64,000 nt of DNA from Halobaculum saliterrae (GCF_009831625.1 NZ_WUUS01000010.1:1-64000), one strand, 5' to 3'; positions 33,318-42,693 are shown, counted from the first letter of the stretch. Notes: generated by a model from the letters alone, not told the origin. Program-made: numbers and translations.

Positions 33318-35016
33318 CGAGCCGGACGTCGGCTTCGACTCGGCCGCCGCCGTCGACGGCGGCGAGGCGTTCGAGGCGGTGGTGGTCGGTGCCGGCCCCG
33401 GCGGCGCGGCCGCCGCCGCCGTCCTCGCGGACAACGGCGTCGAGACCCTCGTGCTGGAGCGGGGGGTCGAGGCCGGATCGAAGAACGTCTCCGGCGGCCT
33501 GCTGTACGCCGAGGAGTCCGCGCCGTTCGCGCTCGACGACCTGTTCCCGGGAGTGCGCGAGGCGGCGACCGAGCGCCCGGTCACCCGGAACTACATGGAC
33601 TGTCTCGGCGACGGGAACGTCCACACGATCGACCTCTCCGGCGTCCACGAGCACGACACCGCCTGGTGCGACTCGGTGCTCCGGCGACGGTTGGACTCGT
33701 GGCTCGCCGAGCGCGTCCACGAGCGGACGGCCGCGGCCGGCGCCGGCCTCCTCACGGGAGTCCACGTGGACGGGCTGCTCTGGGAGGACGGCGAGATCGT
33801 CGGCGTCACCTGCGACGAGCTCGACCCGATCCGCGCGGACCTGGTCGTCGCCGCCGACGGCGTGAACAGCGAGCTCGCCCGAGAGGCGGGGTTGATGGAC
33901 TGGGACGAGCCGGAGGAGTGGTTCCAGGGCGTGAAAGCCACCGTCGACGTGCCGCCCGCGGCGGTGAACGAGCGGTTCGGCATCGACGAGAACGAGGGCG
34001 TCGCACGGCTGTTCGCCGGCGACCTGTTCGAGGGCGTCCGCGGCGGCGGCTTCCTGTACACGAACCGCGATTCGCTGTCGATCGGGACGGTGTTCCACCT
34101 CGACAGCCTCGCGGCCGAGCGCGCGGAGCCGCACGAGCTGCTCGACGCGCTGCTCACCCACCCCCACCTCGGGCGGTGGCTCCCCGACGAGTACGAGGAG
34201 CGGGAGTACGCCGCGAAGCTCGTCCCCGACTCGAAGAAGGCCGCTCACCCCTCGCCGCACAGGGGGCGGCTGCTGCTCGTCGGCGACGCCGCCGGCCAGA
34301 TGCAGGCGCAGGGGCCGATCATCAAGGGGATGAACCACGCCGTCTCCGCCGGCGGGCTCGCCGCCGAGGCGTTCCTCGAGGCGCGCAACCGTCGGGACAC
34401 CGACGCCGCGGGCGAGCGCTACGAGCGCAAGCTGCACGGCTCGGGGCTGTTCAGCAAGCTCAAGCCCCGACGATACGGCGCAGTCGGCCGCCTGGGCGAG
34501 CGGGAGGCCGTCGCGGACGCGGTCGACGACCTCGTCGACTCCCGGCTGGGTCGGCTCGGCGTGCGCGTCGCCGGCGGCGTCGTCGGGCGCGCGTTCAACT
34601 CCCCGTTCCTGCTCGGGGCGCTCCCGGACACCCGATCCGCGTACGCGACCGTCCCGACCGTGCTCGCGGAGGAGCTGGGCGCGCCGGTCGACGCGGAGAA
34701 CGGGGCGGAGCCGCCGTCGCTGGAGGAGCGCATCGGCGACCTCACCTACGACACCGACGTCGGCAACGCCCACATCGAACTCGTCGACGACGGCTACGAC
34801 GCGAGCGGCGCGGCAGTGACCGCGTGCCCGGTGAGCGCCGATGGGTTCGGCGGCGGCTGCTACCGCGAGGAGACCGTTCGGGCGAACGGCGACGAGGAGC
34901 GCGTCGTGAGCCTCGACACCCAGCCCTGCATCGAGTGTGGTACCTGTGCCGTCGTCGCGGAGACTGAGTGGACGCACCCCCGGGGCGGGAAGGGCGTCGA
35001 CTTCCACGAGGGGTGA
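33310..35016 (+). CDS. fixCX: FixC-type flavoprotein dehydrogenase fused to a FixX ferredoxin domain
   Basis: The 568-aa protein has an N-terminal FAD-binding motif (VVVGAGPGGAAAAAVL, about residues 22-37), the FixC/ETF-QO core (SKNVSGGLLY, VAADGVNSELAR, LVGDAAGQMQAQGPIIKGMNHA) to about residue 430, and a C-terminal ferredoxin domain. Cys506 and Cys540/543/546 (CIECGTC) form a [4Fe-4S] site as in FixX, ending in the WTHPRGGKGVDF block. So FixC and FixX are fused, as I recall for some haloarchaea and for ETF-ubiquinone oxidoreductases. It should pass electrons from EtfBA to quinone or ferredoxin. ATG 33310 overlaps etfA. Confidence 0.88.
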   Translation: MSSEPDVGFDSAAAVDGGEAFEAVVVGAGPGGAAAAAVLADNGVETLVLERGVEAGSKNVSGGLLYAEESAPFALDDLFPGVREAATERPVTRNYMDCLGDGNVHTIDLSGVHEHDTAWCDSVLRRRLDSWLAERVHERTAAAGAGLLTGVHVDGLLWEDGEIVGVTCDELDPIRADLVVAADGVNSELAREAGLMDWDEPEEWFQGVKATVDVPPAAVNERFGIDENEGVARLFAGDLFEGVRGGGFLYTNRDSLSIGTVFHLDSLAAERAEPHELLDALLTHPHLGRWLPDEYEEREYAAKLVPDSKKAAHPSPHRGRLLLVGDAAGQMQAQGPIIKGMNHAVSAGGLAAEAFLEARNRRDTDAAGERYERKLHGSGLFSKLKPRRYGAVGRLGEREAVADAVDDLVDSRLGRLGVRVAGGVVGRAFNSPFLLGALPDTRSAYATVPTVLAEELGAPVDAENGAEPPSLEERIGDLTYDTDVGNAHIELVDDGYDASGAAVTACPVSADGFGGGCYREETVRANGDEERVVSLDTQPCIECGTCAVVAETEWTHPRGGKGVDFHEG

Positions 35017-35023
35017 TCCGCGG

Positions 35024-35386
35024 GTGACCCGGGGAACCCGAGCGAACGACATCGCGGCGCTGGCCGAGGGCGCGGCGCGGGCGAGGCGCGCCGAGTCGAC
35101 GGCGTCGCCGGACGCGATGGCGGCCCGGCGGGCCGCCTGCGACGGACTCGGCCCGGTCGTCGCGCGCTACATCGAGGCACGTACCGGAGACCGGGAGCGT
35201 CTCTCCGCCGAGCAGCTCGACCGGCTCGACGCCGCCTGTAACGACTGGTTGGCCGTGTACGCGCGCAGGCTGGGCCGGGAGTGCGATCCCGGCGTCCCCG
35301 TTCGGACCGCCGCCGAGGCGGTGATCGACACCCACGACGTCGTCGCGGCGGCGGAGCTACTCACCGGGGTCGATGCGGACTGGTGA
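35024..35386 (+). CDS. Small helical protein after fixCX
   Basis: The 120-aa product starts at GTG 35024, eight bases after the fixCX stop, and is Ala/Arg/Asp-rich and probably helical. There is one WLAVYARRLGRECD segment and no membrane helix. Its position makes it the last gene of the fix operon. No family recognised; a haloarchaea-specific accessory subunit is possible. The GTG start is chosen by proximity. Confidence 0.55.
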   Translation: MTRGTRANDIAALAEGAARARRAESTASPDAMAARRAACDGLGPVVARYIEARTGDRERLSAEQLDRLDAACNDWLAVYARRLGRECDPGVPVRTAAEAVIDTHDVVAAAELLTGVDADW

Positions 35387-35475
35387 GGCCCGAACTCAGG
35401 CCGTCCCCGGTCGACCGTCGGGGCGACCCTGGAGGTCGGCGTACACTTATGTGTTGTGGTGTGCTACCGAACACC

Positions 35476-36210
35476 ATGGAGCTGACAGAGAATCTCACGT
35501 TCAGCCACACCGACAGGCGGGACCTGTACGAGTTCGTCGAGGAGCACGGGACGGTCCACGAGCGCGAGGCGCGGCGGGCGCTCAACCTGGACCGGACGGC
35601 GTTCGGCCATCACGCGACAGTGCTGGTGCGTGACGGCTACCTCGACTGGGAGGAGGACCACCTCAGCGTCGCCTACGAGGACAACGGCGCGACCGAACAC
35701 ACCGCCGACGGGCTGGAGTACGTCGTCCGCATCGCGACCCAGCGGGACCTGTCGGGGCTCGTCGGCGTCATCCGGCAGGTCGCCGGCGAGGGGACGTACA
35801 TCGAGGCGGAGACGGTCGCGGACGTCATCGAGCACGACGAGGTGGTGTTGCGCCACAACGAACTGGAGTCGCGACTGTTCATGGTGGCGACCGTGGACGA
35901 CGAGGTGATCGGGTGGGTGCACCTCGACCTTCCGGAGGCGGAGAAGCTGAGCCACACGGCCGTCCTGACGGTCGGCATCCTCCCGGAGTACCGTGGAAAG
36001 GGGATCGGATCGACGCTCTTGGAGCGGGGGGAGTCGTGGGCGGCGAGCCACGGGTTCGAGAAGCTGTACAACAGCATCCCCGCGACCAACGACGGCGCCG
36101 TGGCGTTTCTCACGGACCACGGCTGGGAGCGGGAGGCGGTTCGGGAGGGCCACTACACGATCGACGGGGAGTACGTCGACGAGTTGATGCTGGCCAGGCG
36201 GCTGGAGTGA
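35476..36210 (+). CDS. GNAT acetyltransferase with N-terminal winged helix
   Basis: The 244-aa protein has an N-terminal wHTH-like part (about 1-65, LYEFVEEHGTVHEREARRALNLDRTAFGHHATVLV) and a GNAT domain (about 85-240) with the acetyl-CoA motif A, LPEYRGKGIGSTLLERGESWA, and motif B AVAFLTDHGWERE. Similar two-domain proteins are common in haloarchaea and may acetylate a small molecule or protein while binding DNA or a partner. The substrate is unknown. TTATGT at 35448-35453 is about 26 bases before the ATG. Confidence 0.85.
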   Translation: MELTENLTFSHTDRRDLYEFVEEHGTVHEREARRALNLDRTAFGHHATVLVRDGYLDWEEDHLSVAYEDNGATEHTADGLEYVVRIATQRDLSGLVGVIRQVAGEGTYIEAETVADVIEHDEVVLRHNELESRLFMVATVDDEVIGWVHLDLPEAEKLSHTAVLTVGILPEYRGKGIGSTLLERGESWAASHGFEKLYNSIPATNDGAVAFLTDHGWEREAVREGHYTIDGEYVDELMLARRLE

Positions 36211-36211
36211 C

Positions 36212-36376
36212 TCAGGGCCACTCCGCCTGGCTCCCCTCCAGCGGCTCCGCGACGACCCCGTCGCGCTGAGCCAGCGATCTCGCGTGCGCGACGCAGACGT
36301 CGCGGTCGGCGTCCCAGGGGACGTGCAGGCGAACCGCGGCCTCGCGCGCACAGCCGTCCTCCGCGCAGTTCGTCAT
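36212..36376 (-). CDS. 54-residue zinc-finger-like protein
   Basis: A short minus-strand frame encodes 54 aa with Cys4, Cys9, Cys28 and His31 ([13 protein letters not shown] and DVCVAHARS), a plausible CCCH zinc site, and a C-terminal acidic tail ending AEWP. Small haloarchaeal proteins of this look are usual near metabolic genes. It starts at ATG 36376 and its stop lies next to the stop of the convergent GNAT gene (36210). No promoter is obvious. Function unknown. Confidence 0.62.
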   Translation of the reverse strand: MTNCAEDGCAREAAVRLHVPWDADRDVCVAHARSLAQRDGVVAEPLEGSQAEWP

Positions 36377-36477
36377 CGCGGGTCGGTGTTCGACCCTCCG
36401 GGAGTTCAGTCCACCGCCGGGGAGGCACGGGCGACGCCGGTCGTCACGTTCAGGTCCCCCGCCGGCGGCGTTCGGGT

Positions 36478-37152
36478 ATGGAACCGATCGACCTCACGCG
36501 CCGAATCGAGCCCGGGATGCCGGTGTACCCCGGCGACCCGGGCGTTTCAGCCGAGTCGAGCGCGACGATGCAGTCGGACGGCTACCGCGTCACGCACCTC
36601 TCGTTCACGACCCACGTCGGGACGCACATCGACGCGCCGGCACACATGGAGCCCGAGGGATCGACGCTGGACGAGTACGACGTCGGGGACTTCCGCTTCG
36701 ACGCGCGGCTCGTCGACCTGACGGGCGAACGCGGCGACGGCGGGCTGGACGCGCGCGAGCCGATCGAGCCCGGAACCCTCCCGGACGGCACCCCGGACGC
36801 GGACATGCTCGTCCTTCGAACCGGCTGGGGCGACCACTGGGGCGACGACCGCTACTTCGATCACCCGTATCTCACGCCCGGGGCCGCGCGCCACGTCGCC
36901 GACCTCGACTGCGCCGTCGGACTCGACACGATCAACCCCGACCCCACGCCGACGGAGCGGGCGGGGGACGACGAGCCCGCGGGAACGCCCGCGCACCACG
37001 AGCTCCTCGGGGCCGGCGCGTTCATCGTCGAGAACCTCGACCTCACCGCGGATCTGCCCGAGCGGTTCACGCTTCGGGCCTACCCGCTCCGCGTCGACGG
37101 CGACGGCGCACCCGTGCGGGCGGTCGCCGAGCGATCGTCGAGGGCGGACTGA
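36478..37152 (+). CDS. Cyclase family protein (kynurenine formamidase-like)
   Basis: The 224-aa protein has the metal-binding motif [12 protein letters not shown] (residues about 42-53) with His and Asp ligands. The N-terminal [16 protein letters not shown] and a C-terminal [13 protein letters not shown] segment are also typical of the cyclase/KynB family. Members hydrolyse N-formylkynurenine or cyclic amide and ester substrates with Zn or Mn. No tryptophan-degradation gene is in the window. The start at 36478 is 4-5 residues ahead of the typical DLTR segment. Confidence 0.85.
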   Translation: MEPIDLTRRIEPGMPVYPGDPGVSAESSATMQSDGYRVTHLSFTTHVGTHIDAPAHMEPEGSTLDEYDVGDFRFDARLVDLTGERGDGGLDAREPIEPGTLPDGTPDADMLVLRTGWGDHWGDDRYFDHPYLTPGAARHVADLDCAVGLDTINPDPTPTERAGDDEPAGTPAHHELLGAGAFIVENLDLTADLPERFTLRAYPLRVDGDGAPVRAVAERSSRAD

Positions 37153-37241
37153 TCGGGAATCGAGACCGCCACCGTCCCCCGATCGCACGTGCCGGGAAGT
37201 GTCGTGGTGGGCCCTCACACGGGCACGAAGCATTGAACACG

Positions 37242-37248
37242 TTTATAC
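37242..37248 (+). promoter_or_regulatory. TATA box of the rpl7ae operon
   Basis: TTTATAC lies 114 bases before the L7Ae start, so transcription should begin near 37271 and leave a leader of about 90 nucleotides, longer than that of most genes here. Confidence 0.6.
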
Positions 37249-37279
37249 AGCCGTCCCGAGTACCCAGTCAGTACGACCT

Positions 37280-37345
37280 GCTCGGGGTCGTGACCCGCTC
37301 CGTCGTCAGGGACTTACGACCGGCGGAGGTGTCGAGCCACCGAGC
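37280..37345 (+). promoter_or_regulatory. Structured mRNA leader of rpl7ae
   Basis: GCTCGG (37280-37285) can pair with CCGAGC (37340-37345). Inside, CTCCGTCG (37298-37305) pairs with CGGCGGAG (37321-37328) with one G-U pair. The internal loop between them holds UGA (37291-37293) opposite GA (37334-37335), as in kink-turns, but the adjoining stem is poor. L7Ae is a kink-turn binder, so self-regulation is possible. Confidence 0.35.
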
Positions 37346-37361
37346 GGGAAGCCACACAACA

Positions 37362-37724
37362 ATGTCAGTCTACGTCGACTACGAGACCCCTGCGGACCTC
37401 GCGGAACGAAGCCTCGACGCGCTCGAGGTCGCCCGCGACACCGGCATCGTGAAGAAAGGAACCAACGAGACGACCAAGGCGGTCGAGCGCGGCAACGCCA
37501 AGCTCGTGTACATCGCCGAGGACGTCGAGCCCGAGGAGATCGTCATGCACCTCCCCGAACTCTGCGAGGAGAAGGGCATCGCCTACGTCTTCATCGAGAC
37601 GCAGGACGATGTCGGCCACGCCGCCGGCCTCGAGGTCGGCTCCGCGGCCGCGGCCGTCACCGAGACGGGCGACGCAGAGGAGGACATCGACGATATCGCC
37701 GGCAAGGTCGAGGAACTGCGGTAA
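37362..37724 (+). CDS. rpl7ae: 50S ribosomal protein L7Ae
   Basis: The 120-aa protein is the archaeal L7Ae, which binds kink-turns in rRNA, box C/D and H/ACA guide RNAs and RNase P. The RNA-binding motif [26 protein letters not shown] (about 26-52) is complete. ATG 37362 gives the canonical N-terminus ([10 protein letters not shown]). It heads the cluster L7Ae-S28e-L24e-Ndk, spaced by 6 bases, 4 bases and an overlap, the usual archaeal order. A 90-nt leader precedes it. Confidence 0.97.
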   Translation: MSVYVDYETPADLAERSLDALEVARDTGIVKKGTNETTKAVERGNAKLVYIAEDVEPEEIVMHLPELCEEKGIAYVFIETQDDVGHAAGLEVGSAAAAVTETGDAEEDIDDIAGKVEELR

Positions 37725-37730
37725 GCCACC

Positions 37731-37955
37731 ATGTCCGCTGAAGAGCAAGAGAGCGGCTCCACGCCCGCCGAGGTCGTCGAGATCGTCGGCAAGACCGGGA
37801 TGCACGGCGAGGCCATGCAGGTCAAGTGCCGCATCCAGGAGGGCGAAAACCAGGGCCGCATCATTACGCGGAACGTCCTGGGCCCCGTCCAGATGGGGGA
37901 CATCCTCCAGCTGCGAGAGACCCAGCGCGACGCCGACTCCATCGGAGGTCAGTAA
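37731..37955 (+). CDS. rps28e: 30S ribosomal protein S28e
   Basis: The 74-aa protein has the S28e core [21 protein letters not shown] and [12 protein letters not shown]. Haloarchaeal members start with an acidic stretch of about 13 residues, present here. It lies 6 bases after rpl7ae and 4 bases before rpl24e. Confidence 0.97.
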   Translation: MSAEEQESGSTPAEVVEIVGKTGMHGEAMQVKCRIQEGENQGRIITRNVLGPVQMGDILQLRETQRDADSIGGQ

Positions 37956-37959
37956 GCCA

Positions 37960-38136
37960 ATGCCCCAGCAACGAGACTGTGACTACTGCGGCGCCGACAT
38001 CGAGCCCGGCACGGGCACGATGTTCGTCGCCGTCAACGGCAGCGTCACGCACTTCTGTTCGGCGAAGTGCGAGAAGAACGCGGATCTGGGTCGCGAGGCG
38101 CGCGACCTCGACTGGACCGCCGAGGGTCGCGAATGA
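37960..38136 (+). CDS. rpl24e: 50S ribosomal protein L24e
   Basis: The 58-aa protein is L24e with its zinc ribbon Cys7, Cys10, Cys33 and Cys37 (CDYCG ... HFCSAKC). Its length is normal for archaea. Its stop overlaps the ndk start (ATGA) at 38133-38136. Confidence 0.96.
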   Translation: MPQQRDCDYCGADIEPGTGTMFVAVNGSVTHFCSAKCEKNADLGREARDLDWTAEGRE

Positions 38137-38603
38137 GCCACGACGAGCGAACGTTCGTGATGGTCAAGCCCGACGGCGTCCAGCGCGGCCTCATCGGGGA
38201 CATCGTCTCCCGGTTCGAGGACCGCGGCCTGAAGCTCGTCGGCGCGAAGTTCATGCAGATCGACGAGGAGCTCGCCCACGAGCACTACGGCGAGCACGAG
38301 GGCAAGCCGTTCTTCGAGGGCCTCGTCGAGTTCATCACCTCCGGCCCCGTCTTCGCGATGGTGTGGGAGGGCGCGGACGCCACGCGGCAGGTCCGCAAGA
38401 TGATGGGCGAGACCGACCCCGCCGACTCCGCCCCGGGGACGATCCGCGGCGACTTCGGCCTCGATCTGGGTCACAACGTCATCCACGGCTCCGACCACGA
38501 GGACGAGGGCGCCAACGAGCGCGAGATCGCCCTCTTCTTCGACGACGAGGAGCTCGTCGACTGGGACCTCGACGCCGCCGACTGGGTCTACGAGGACGAG
38601 TAA
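38133..38603 (+). CDS. ndk: Nucleoside diphosphate kinase
   Basis: The 156-aa protein transfers the terminal phosphate of ATP to NDPs through a phospho-histidine. The catalytic His118 in NVIHGSD is present, as are [12 protein letters not shown] and [11 protein letters not shown]; the extended C-terminal 15 residues are common in haloarchaea. Start by ATGA overlap with rpl24e. Confidence 0.97.
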   Translation: MSHDERTFVMVKPDGVQRGLIGDIVSRFEDRGLKLVGAKFMQIDEELAHEHYGEHEGKPFFEGLVEFITSGPVFAMVWEGADATRQVRKMMGETDPADSAPGTIRGDFGLDLGHNVIHGSDHEDEGANEREIALFFDDEELVDWDLDAADWVYEDE

Positions 38604-38797
38604 CGAGCCGACCGACGGACGCGTCGCTCGACTGCGGTTTGCGGCACCCGATTTTCATGGACCCTCGACTCGGAGCGGCTGGTCCGTCCGCGTCAGTTTC
38701 CGTGATCGATACGTCTCGGACGGCGTGAAGCGACCTCGCGCCCTCGTCTCGGGACTCCAACGACAGCATACAAGCCCGCCCCCGTGTAATTCCGCCC

Positions 38798-39790
38798 ATG
38801 GTCACGTTCCTCGCCGGCGGCACCGGCACGCCGAAGCTCCTCGACGGCGCCGCCGACGTCTTCGCGCCCGCCGAGACGACGGTCGTCGGGAACACTGGCG
38901 ACGACGTGGAGATCGGCGGGCACCTCGTCTGCCCCGACGTCGACACGGTCCTGTTCCACGGCGGCGGCGTCCTCGACACGGAGCGGTGGTGGGGGATCGC
39001 CGGCGACACCACCGAGACCCACGAGGAGCTCGCGCGGCTCGCGGACGCCGCGGACCTCGGGAACGGCCCCCGTTACCTCCCCGAGGAGGCGCAGATCACC
39101 GGCCGCGAGATCGCCCGCTGGCGGCGTTTCTCCGGCGTCGCGGAGTTCATGGAGATCGGCGACCGCGATCGTGCGGTCCATGTCACCCGCACGTCGCTGC
39201 TCGACGAGGGCCGCACCCTCACCGAGGTGACGCGCACGCTCGCCGACGCGTTCGACCTCGACATCGACTTGATCCCGATGAGCGACGACCCCGTCGCCAC
39301 GATCGTCCACACCGCGGACGGGTCGATGCACTTCCAGGAGTACTGGGTCGCGAACCGCGGCGAGCCGGCCGTCGAGGACGTAGAGTTCCGCGGCAGCGAC
39401 GCGGCGTCCGCCACGGACGCGGTCCGCTCGGCGCTTCGCGATGACGTCGTGATCGGCCCCTCGAACCCGGTGACGAGCATCGGCCCGATGCTCGCGCTCG
39501 ACGGCGTCCGTGAGGCGCTCGCGGAGACGACCGTCGTCGCGGTCTCCCCGTTCGTCGAGGACCGGGTGTTCTCCGGCCCGGCGGCGGATCTCATGCGCGG
39601 CGTCGGCCGCGAGCCGAGCACCGCCGGCGTCGCCGACGCGTACCCGTTCGCGGACGCGTTCGTGCTCGACGACGACGACGGCACCGACCTCGACCGGCCG
39701 GTCGTCCGAACCGACACGCGGATCGACGGGCCGGACGACGCCGAGCGCGTCGCGCGAGCCTGTCGGGAGGCGCTGGAGGTGGCCGAGTGA
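38798..39790 (+). CDS. cofD: 2-phospho-L-lactate transferase (CofD)
   Basis: The 330-aa protein matches CofD, which joins the lactyl-phospho (or phosphoenolpyruvyl) group to Fo during coenzyme F420 synthesis. Seen are [16 protein letters not shown] at the N-terminus, [28 protein letters not shown] and [13 protein letters not shown]. The F420-dependent enzymes themselves are not nearby. The gene stop overlaps the next start (GTGA), so it heads the operon cofD, DUS-like, CitG-like and DUF447. A CATACAAG stretch about 28 bases upstream is a possible TATA box. Confidence 0.94.
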   Translation: MVTFLAGGTGTPKLLDGAADVFAPAETTVVGNTGDDVEIGGHLVCPDVDTVLFHGGGVLDTERWWGIAGDTTETHEELARLADAADLGNGPRYLPEEAQITGREIARWRRFSGVAEFMEIGDRDRAVHVTRTSLLDEGRTLTEVTRTLADAFDLDIDLIPMSDDPVATIVHTADGSMHFQEYWVANRGEPAVEDVEFRGSDAASATDAVRSALRDDVVIGPSNPVTSIGPMLALDGVREALAETTVVAVSPFVEDRVFSGPAADLMRGVGREPSTAGVADAYPFADAFVLDDDDGTDLDRPVVRTDTRIDGPDDAERVARACREALEVAE

Positions 39791-40692
39791 CCGAAGACAC
39801 GAGGGAGGCGCCGACGGTCGCGACGGAGGAGGCGGGCGGATCGGTCGAGGCGGGAGACGCAGCCGAGCCGGCCACGGCGACCGCGGCCGATCTCGGGATC
39901 GATCCGCCCGTCGCGCTCGCGAGCCTCTCGGGCGAGGCGGACGCCGAGTGGGCGCGGGCGGGCGCAGACTACGCCGGCGCGGCGTTCCTCGGGGGTATCG
40001 CGCTCGACGCCACGAGCCGGGAGGCCGTCCGCGCGATGGTCGCCGACCGGGACCGCTCGGAGTTCCTCCCCGAGGACCCGCTCGCGTGGATCGACGAGCA
40101 ACTCGACTCGCTCGCGGGCGACGACCTCGGGCTCCGAGCCGGCGTGAACGTCCGCGCGACGAACGCGGGGGCGATCCGTGACGCGGCCGCCGTCTGTGCC
40201 GACCGCGGTGCGGTGCTGGAGGTGAACGCCCACTGCCGGCAGGCCGAACTGCGCGCCGCCGGCTGCGGCGAGACGCTGCTCGCCGACACCGGCCGGCTGT
40301 CCGGGTACGTCGCCGCGGCGGCCGACGAGGGCGCGGCCGTGAGCGTGAAGGTCCGCGCGGAGGTCGACGGCGTCGACCTCGCGGGGACGGCCCGGGCGGT
40401 CGCCGACGCCGGCGCGGACGCGATCCACGTCGACGCGATGGACACCGAGGACGTCGTGGGAGTCGTGAAGGACGCCGCCCCCGAGCTGGTCGTGATCGCG
40501 AACAACGGCGTCCGCGACCGACGGACGGTCCGAGAGTACCTCGCTGCCGGCGCCGACGCGGTGAGCGTCGGCCGGCCGAGCGACGACCCGAGAGTCATGC
40601 GCCGGGTCCGGGCGGCTGTCGACGAGTGGCCCGACGGGGAGGGTCCGCCCGATGCGACACCCGGTACGGATCCGGCGGGGGTGTCGCGGTGA
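39787..40692 (+). CDS. Dihydrouridine-synthase-like TIM-barrel flavoprotein
   Basis: The 301-aa protein starts with GTG overlapping the cofD stop. After an acidic N-terminus of about 40 residues it has a TIM barrel with family pieces: [41 protein letters not shown] and [12 protein letters not shown], which resemble FMN-binding DUS or dihydroorotate-dehydrogenase-like proteins. The catalytic cysteine loop differs (NAHCRQ), so a tRNA-dihydrouridine function is uncertain. Its placement after cofD and before a CitG-like gene suggests a cofactor-related role; this is inference. Confidence 0.7.
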   Translation: MTEDTREAPTVATEEAGGSVEAGDAAEPATATAADLGIDPPVALASLSGEADAEWARAGADYAGAAFLGGIALDATSREAVRAMVADRDRSEFLPEDPLAWIDEQLDSLAGDDLGLRAGVNVRATNAGAIRDAAAVCADRGAVLEVNAHCRQAELRAAGCGETLLADTGRLSGYVAAAADEGAAVSVKVRAEVDGVDLAGTARAVADAGADAIHVDAMDTEDVVGVVKDAAPELVVIANNGVRDRRTVREYLAAGADAVSVGRPSDDPRVMRRVRAAVDEWPDGEGPPDATPGTDPAGVSR

Positions 40693-41582
40693 CCGACCCG
40701 GGGGTCGCCGCGGACGTCCCGCGACGCGGCCCGGCGGCGAACGCCGAACTCGCCCTGCTACTGGAGGTGGCTGGAACCCCAAAACCCGGAAACGTCGACC
40801 GCGCTCGCGACCTCGCGGCCCTCCGGTTCGAGCACTTCCTCGCGGGCGCGGTCGGCGCCCGACCGGGACTGGAGCGCGCGGCCGCAGGCGACCCCGTCGG
40901 CGAGGCGTTCGAGGCGGCCGTCGCCGGCATGAGCGAGCAGTCCGGCGGCAACACGCAGTTCGGCTGCCTCCTCCTGTTGACGCCGCTGGTGCGCGCGGCC
41001 ACAGACGACGACCGCACGCTCTCGCCCGACGGCGTCGCCGCGGTGTGTGAGGCGACGACCGTCGACGACGCGGCAGGCTTCTACCGCGCGTTCGAGCACG
41101 TCGACGTGGCGGTCGCGGACCCGCCCGAGGGGATGGACGCGCTCGAAGTGCGCCGCGGCGCCGAGGCGGTGCCGGCGTTGCGCGATCGCGGTGTGACCCT
41201 GTTCGAGGTGATGCGCGAGTCGGCCGCACCGGTCGACGACCACGGGACTCCGGGCGACGCGAACGCCCGCGAGTGGGTCGAGGGGTTCCCCCGGGCGTTC
41301 CGGGCGGCCGAGGCGATCCGCGCGGACGACGGGCCGATCGTCGACCGCGCGGCCCGCGCGTTCCTCGACCTGCTCGCGGAGGCCGAGGACACGCTGGTCC
41401 GGACGCAGCACGGCCCCGAGGTCGCCCGAGAGGTCCGCGAGCGGGCGGCGGGGATCGGCTCGCTCGACGAGGCGGAGGCTTGGGCCGACGAGCTTGTCGA
41501 GCGGGGGATCAACCCCGGGACGACCGCCGACGTCACGGCCGCGGCGCTGTTCGTTGCGCTCGAGCGCGGGGTGTCGGTGTGA
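40689..41582 (+). CDS. Triphosphoribosyl-dephospho-CoA synthase-like protein (CitG/MdcB family)
   Basis: The 297-aa protein has the CitG pattern: LALLLEVAGTPKPGNVDRARD (the P-K-P-G-x-V-D/S motif), HFLAGA, MSEQSGGNTQFGCLLLLTPL, and a C-terminal PGTTADVTAAALF block. In bacteria CitG makes the prosthetic group of citrate lyase and MdcB that of malonate decarboxylase, but the window has neither enzyme. Archaeal members must therefore make another ribosylated cofactor, unknown to me. GTG start overlaps the upstream stop. Confidence 0.78.
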   Translation: MTDPGVAADVPRRGPAANAELALLLEVAGTPKPGNVDRARDLAALRFEHFLAGAVGARPGLERAAAGDPVGEAFEAAVAGMSEQSGGNTQFGCLLLLTPLVRAATDDDRTLSPDGVAAVCEATTVDDAAGFYRAFEHVDVAVADPPEGMDALEVRRGAEAVPALRDRGVTLFEVMRESAAPVDDHGTPGDANAREWVEGFPRAFRAAEAIRADDGPIVDRAARAFLDLLAEAEDTLVRTQHGPEVAREVRERAAGIGSLDEAEAWADELVERGINPGTTADVTAAALFVALERGVSV

Positions 41583-42337
41583 GCGACGACCCGTCCGAGG
41601 GGGTGGGCGACGGCGACGAAGCGGACGGCGACAGCGACGATACCGGCCACGCCGACGCTGACGCCGATGCCGCCGCCGACTGGCCCGTCGACCTCACAGG
41701 CGTCACCGAGTCGGTGGTCGCGACCCTGGGCCCGAACGGGCTGTGGAACCTCGCCGCGCTCGGGCTCCACGCCCCCGAGCACGACGACCGACCCGCCGAC
41801 GCGCCGGTGCGCGCGCGGACGTGGGGACGGACCCGAACGTGGCGGAACTTCACGGAGCGCGGCGGGGGCGTCGTGCAGTTCGTGACGGACCCGCGGGACT
41901 TCGTCGACGCCGCGGCGACGGTCCGCGAGGAGGAGACCCCGGTACTCGACTCGGCGGACGCGTGGGTCGAGGTCGAGGTCGAGGAGGTCGACTCGGGCGA
42001 GCGTGGCGGCACGGAGTGGGTCGACTGGCACCTCCACGTGAGGAATGCGGCGGTCGAGCGGACCGGCGTTCGGACGATCAACCGCGGGTTCGGCGCCGTG
42101 ATCGACGCGACGGTCGCCGCCTCCCGGCTGGACGTGCCCTCGTACGACACCGAGGATCTGCTCGCGCGGCTCCGCTACTTCGCGGACGTGGTCGACCGGT
42201 GCGGCGGACCCGCCGAACGCGAGGCGTTCGAGACGCTACGCGAGGCGAGCGGGTGGGATCGCCGGGACCACGACGTGAACGGTGACCGCCGTGAGGACGA
42301 GGCAGCCCGCGACGATGACGACGTTGACCGCGAGTAG
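41579..42337 (+). CDS. DUF447 family protein
   Basis: The 252-aa protein starts at GTG overlapping the CitG-like stop. After an acidic first 35 residues it has the DUF447 core: ESVVATLGPNGLWNLAALGLH, RTWGRTRTWRNFTERGGGVVQFVTDP and a C-terminal helical segment YDTEDLLARLRYFADVVDRCGG. This core resembles flavin-reductase-like split-barrel folds. It is the last gene of the operon, with a highly acidic tail. Function is unknown; association with CitG-like genes in archaea is, as I remember, common. Confidence 0.78.
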   Translation: MSDDPSEGVGDGDEADGDSDDTGHADADADAAADWPVDLTGVTESVVATLGPNGLWNLAALGLHAPEHDDRPADAPVRARTWGRTRTWRNFTERGGGVVQFVTDPRDFVDAAATVREEETPVLDSADAWVEVEVEEVDSGERGGTEWVDWHLHVRNAAVERTGVRTINRGFGAVIDATVAASRLDVPSYDTEDLLARLRYFADVVDRCGGPAEREAFETLREASGWDRRDHDVNGDRREDEAARDDDDVDRE

Positions 42338-42401
42338 CGAGGGAGCGCCCGTGTCGACCCGGAACGAACGCTTTTAGTTCGCGTTTCCTGTACTGTCCGA
42401 C

Positions 42402-42596
42402 ATGGCGATCAAACCGAAGTACGTCAAGCAGCTCGCGACGCTGCTCCTGGAGCAGTATCCGCAGTCGTTCAACACCGACTTCGAGACCAACAAGGAGAAC
42501 GTCACGAAGCTGACCAACGTGGAGTCCAAGGGCGTCCGCAACCGCATCGCGGGCTACATCACGCGCAAGAAGGCCGGCAGCGCGGCGTCGGCCTGA
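42402..42596 (+). CDS. rps17e: 30S ribosomal protein S17e
   Basis: The 64-aa protein is S17e: AIKPKYVKQLATLLLEQYPQSFNTDFETNK, with KLTNVESKGVRNRIAGYITRK. CTTTTAG at 42370-42376 lies about 28 bases upstream of the ATG, so it has its own promoter separate from the DUF447 gene before it. Confidence 0.96.
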   Translation: MAIKPKYVKQLATLLLEQYPQSFNTDFETNKENVTKLTNVESKGVRNRIAGYITRKKAGSAASA

Positions 42597-42693
42597 GGGA
42601 GTCGTCGAGTTCTCACGCGAGCCGTAGCCGGACAGCGGCGCCGCCGCCGGCCACAATCGACAGGTTGAACGACGCGGGCCGCCCGTCCCCGAT

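Noticed and set aside
38604-38797. Possible short gene between ndk and cofD
   Set aside because: No frame with a believable start or composition; it looks like promoter sequence for cofD only.
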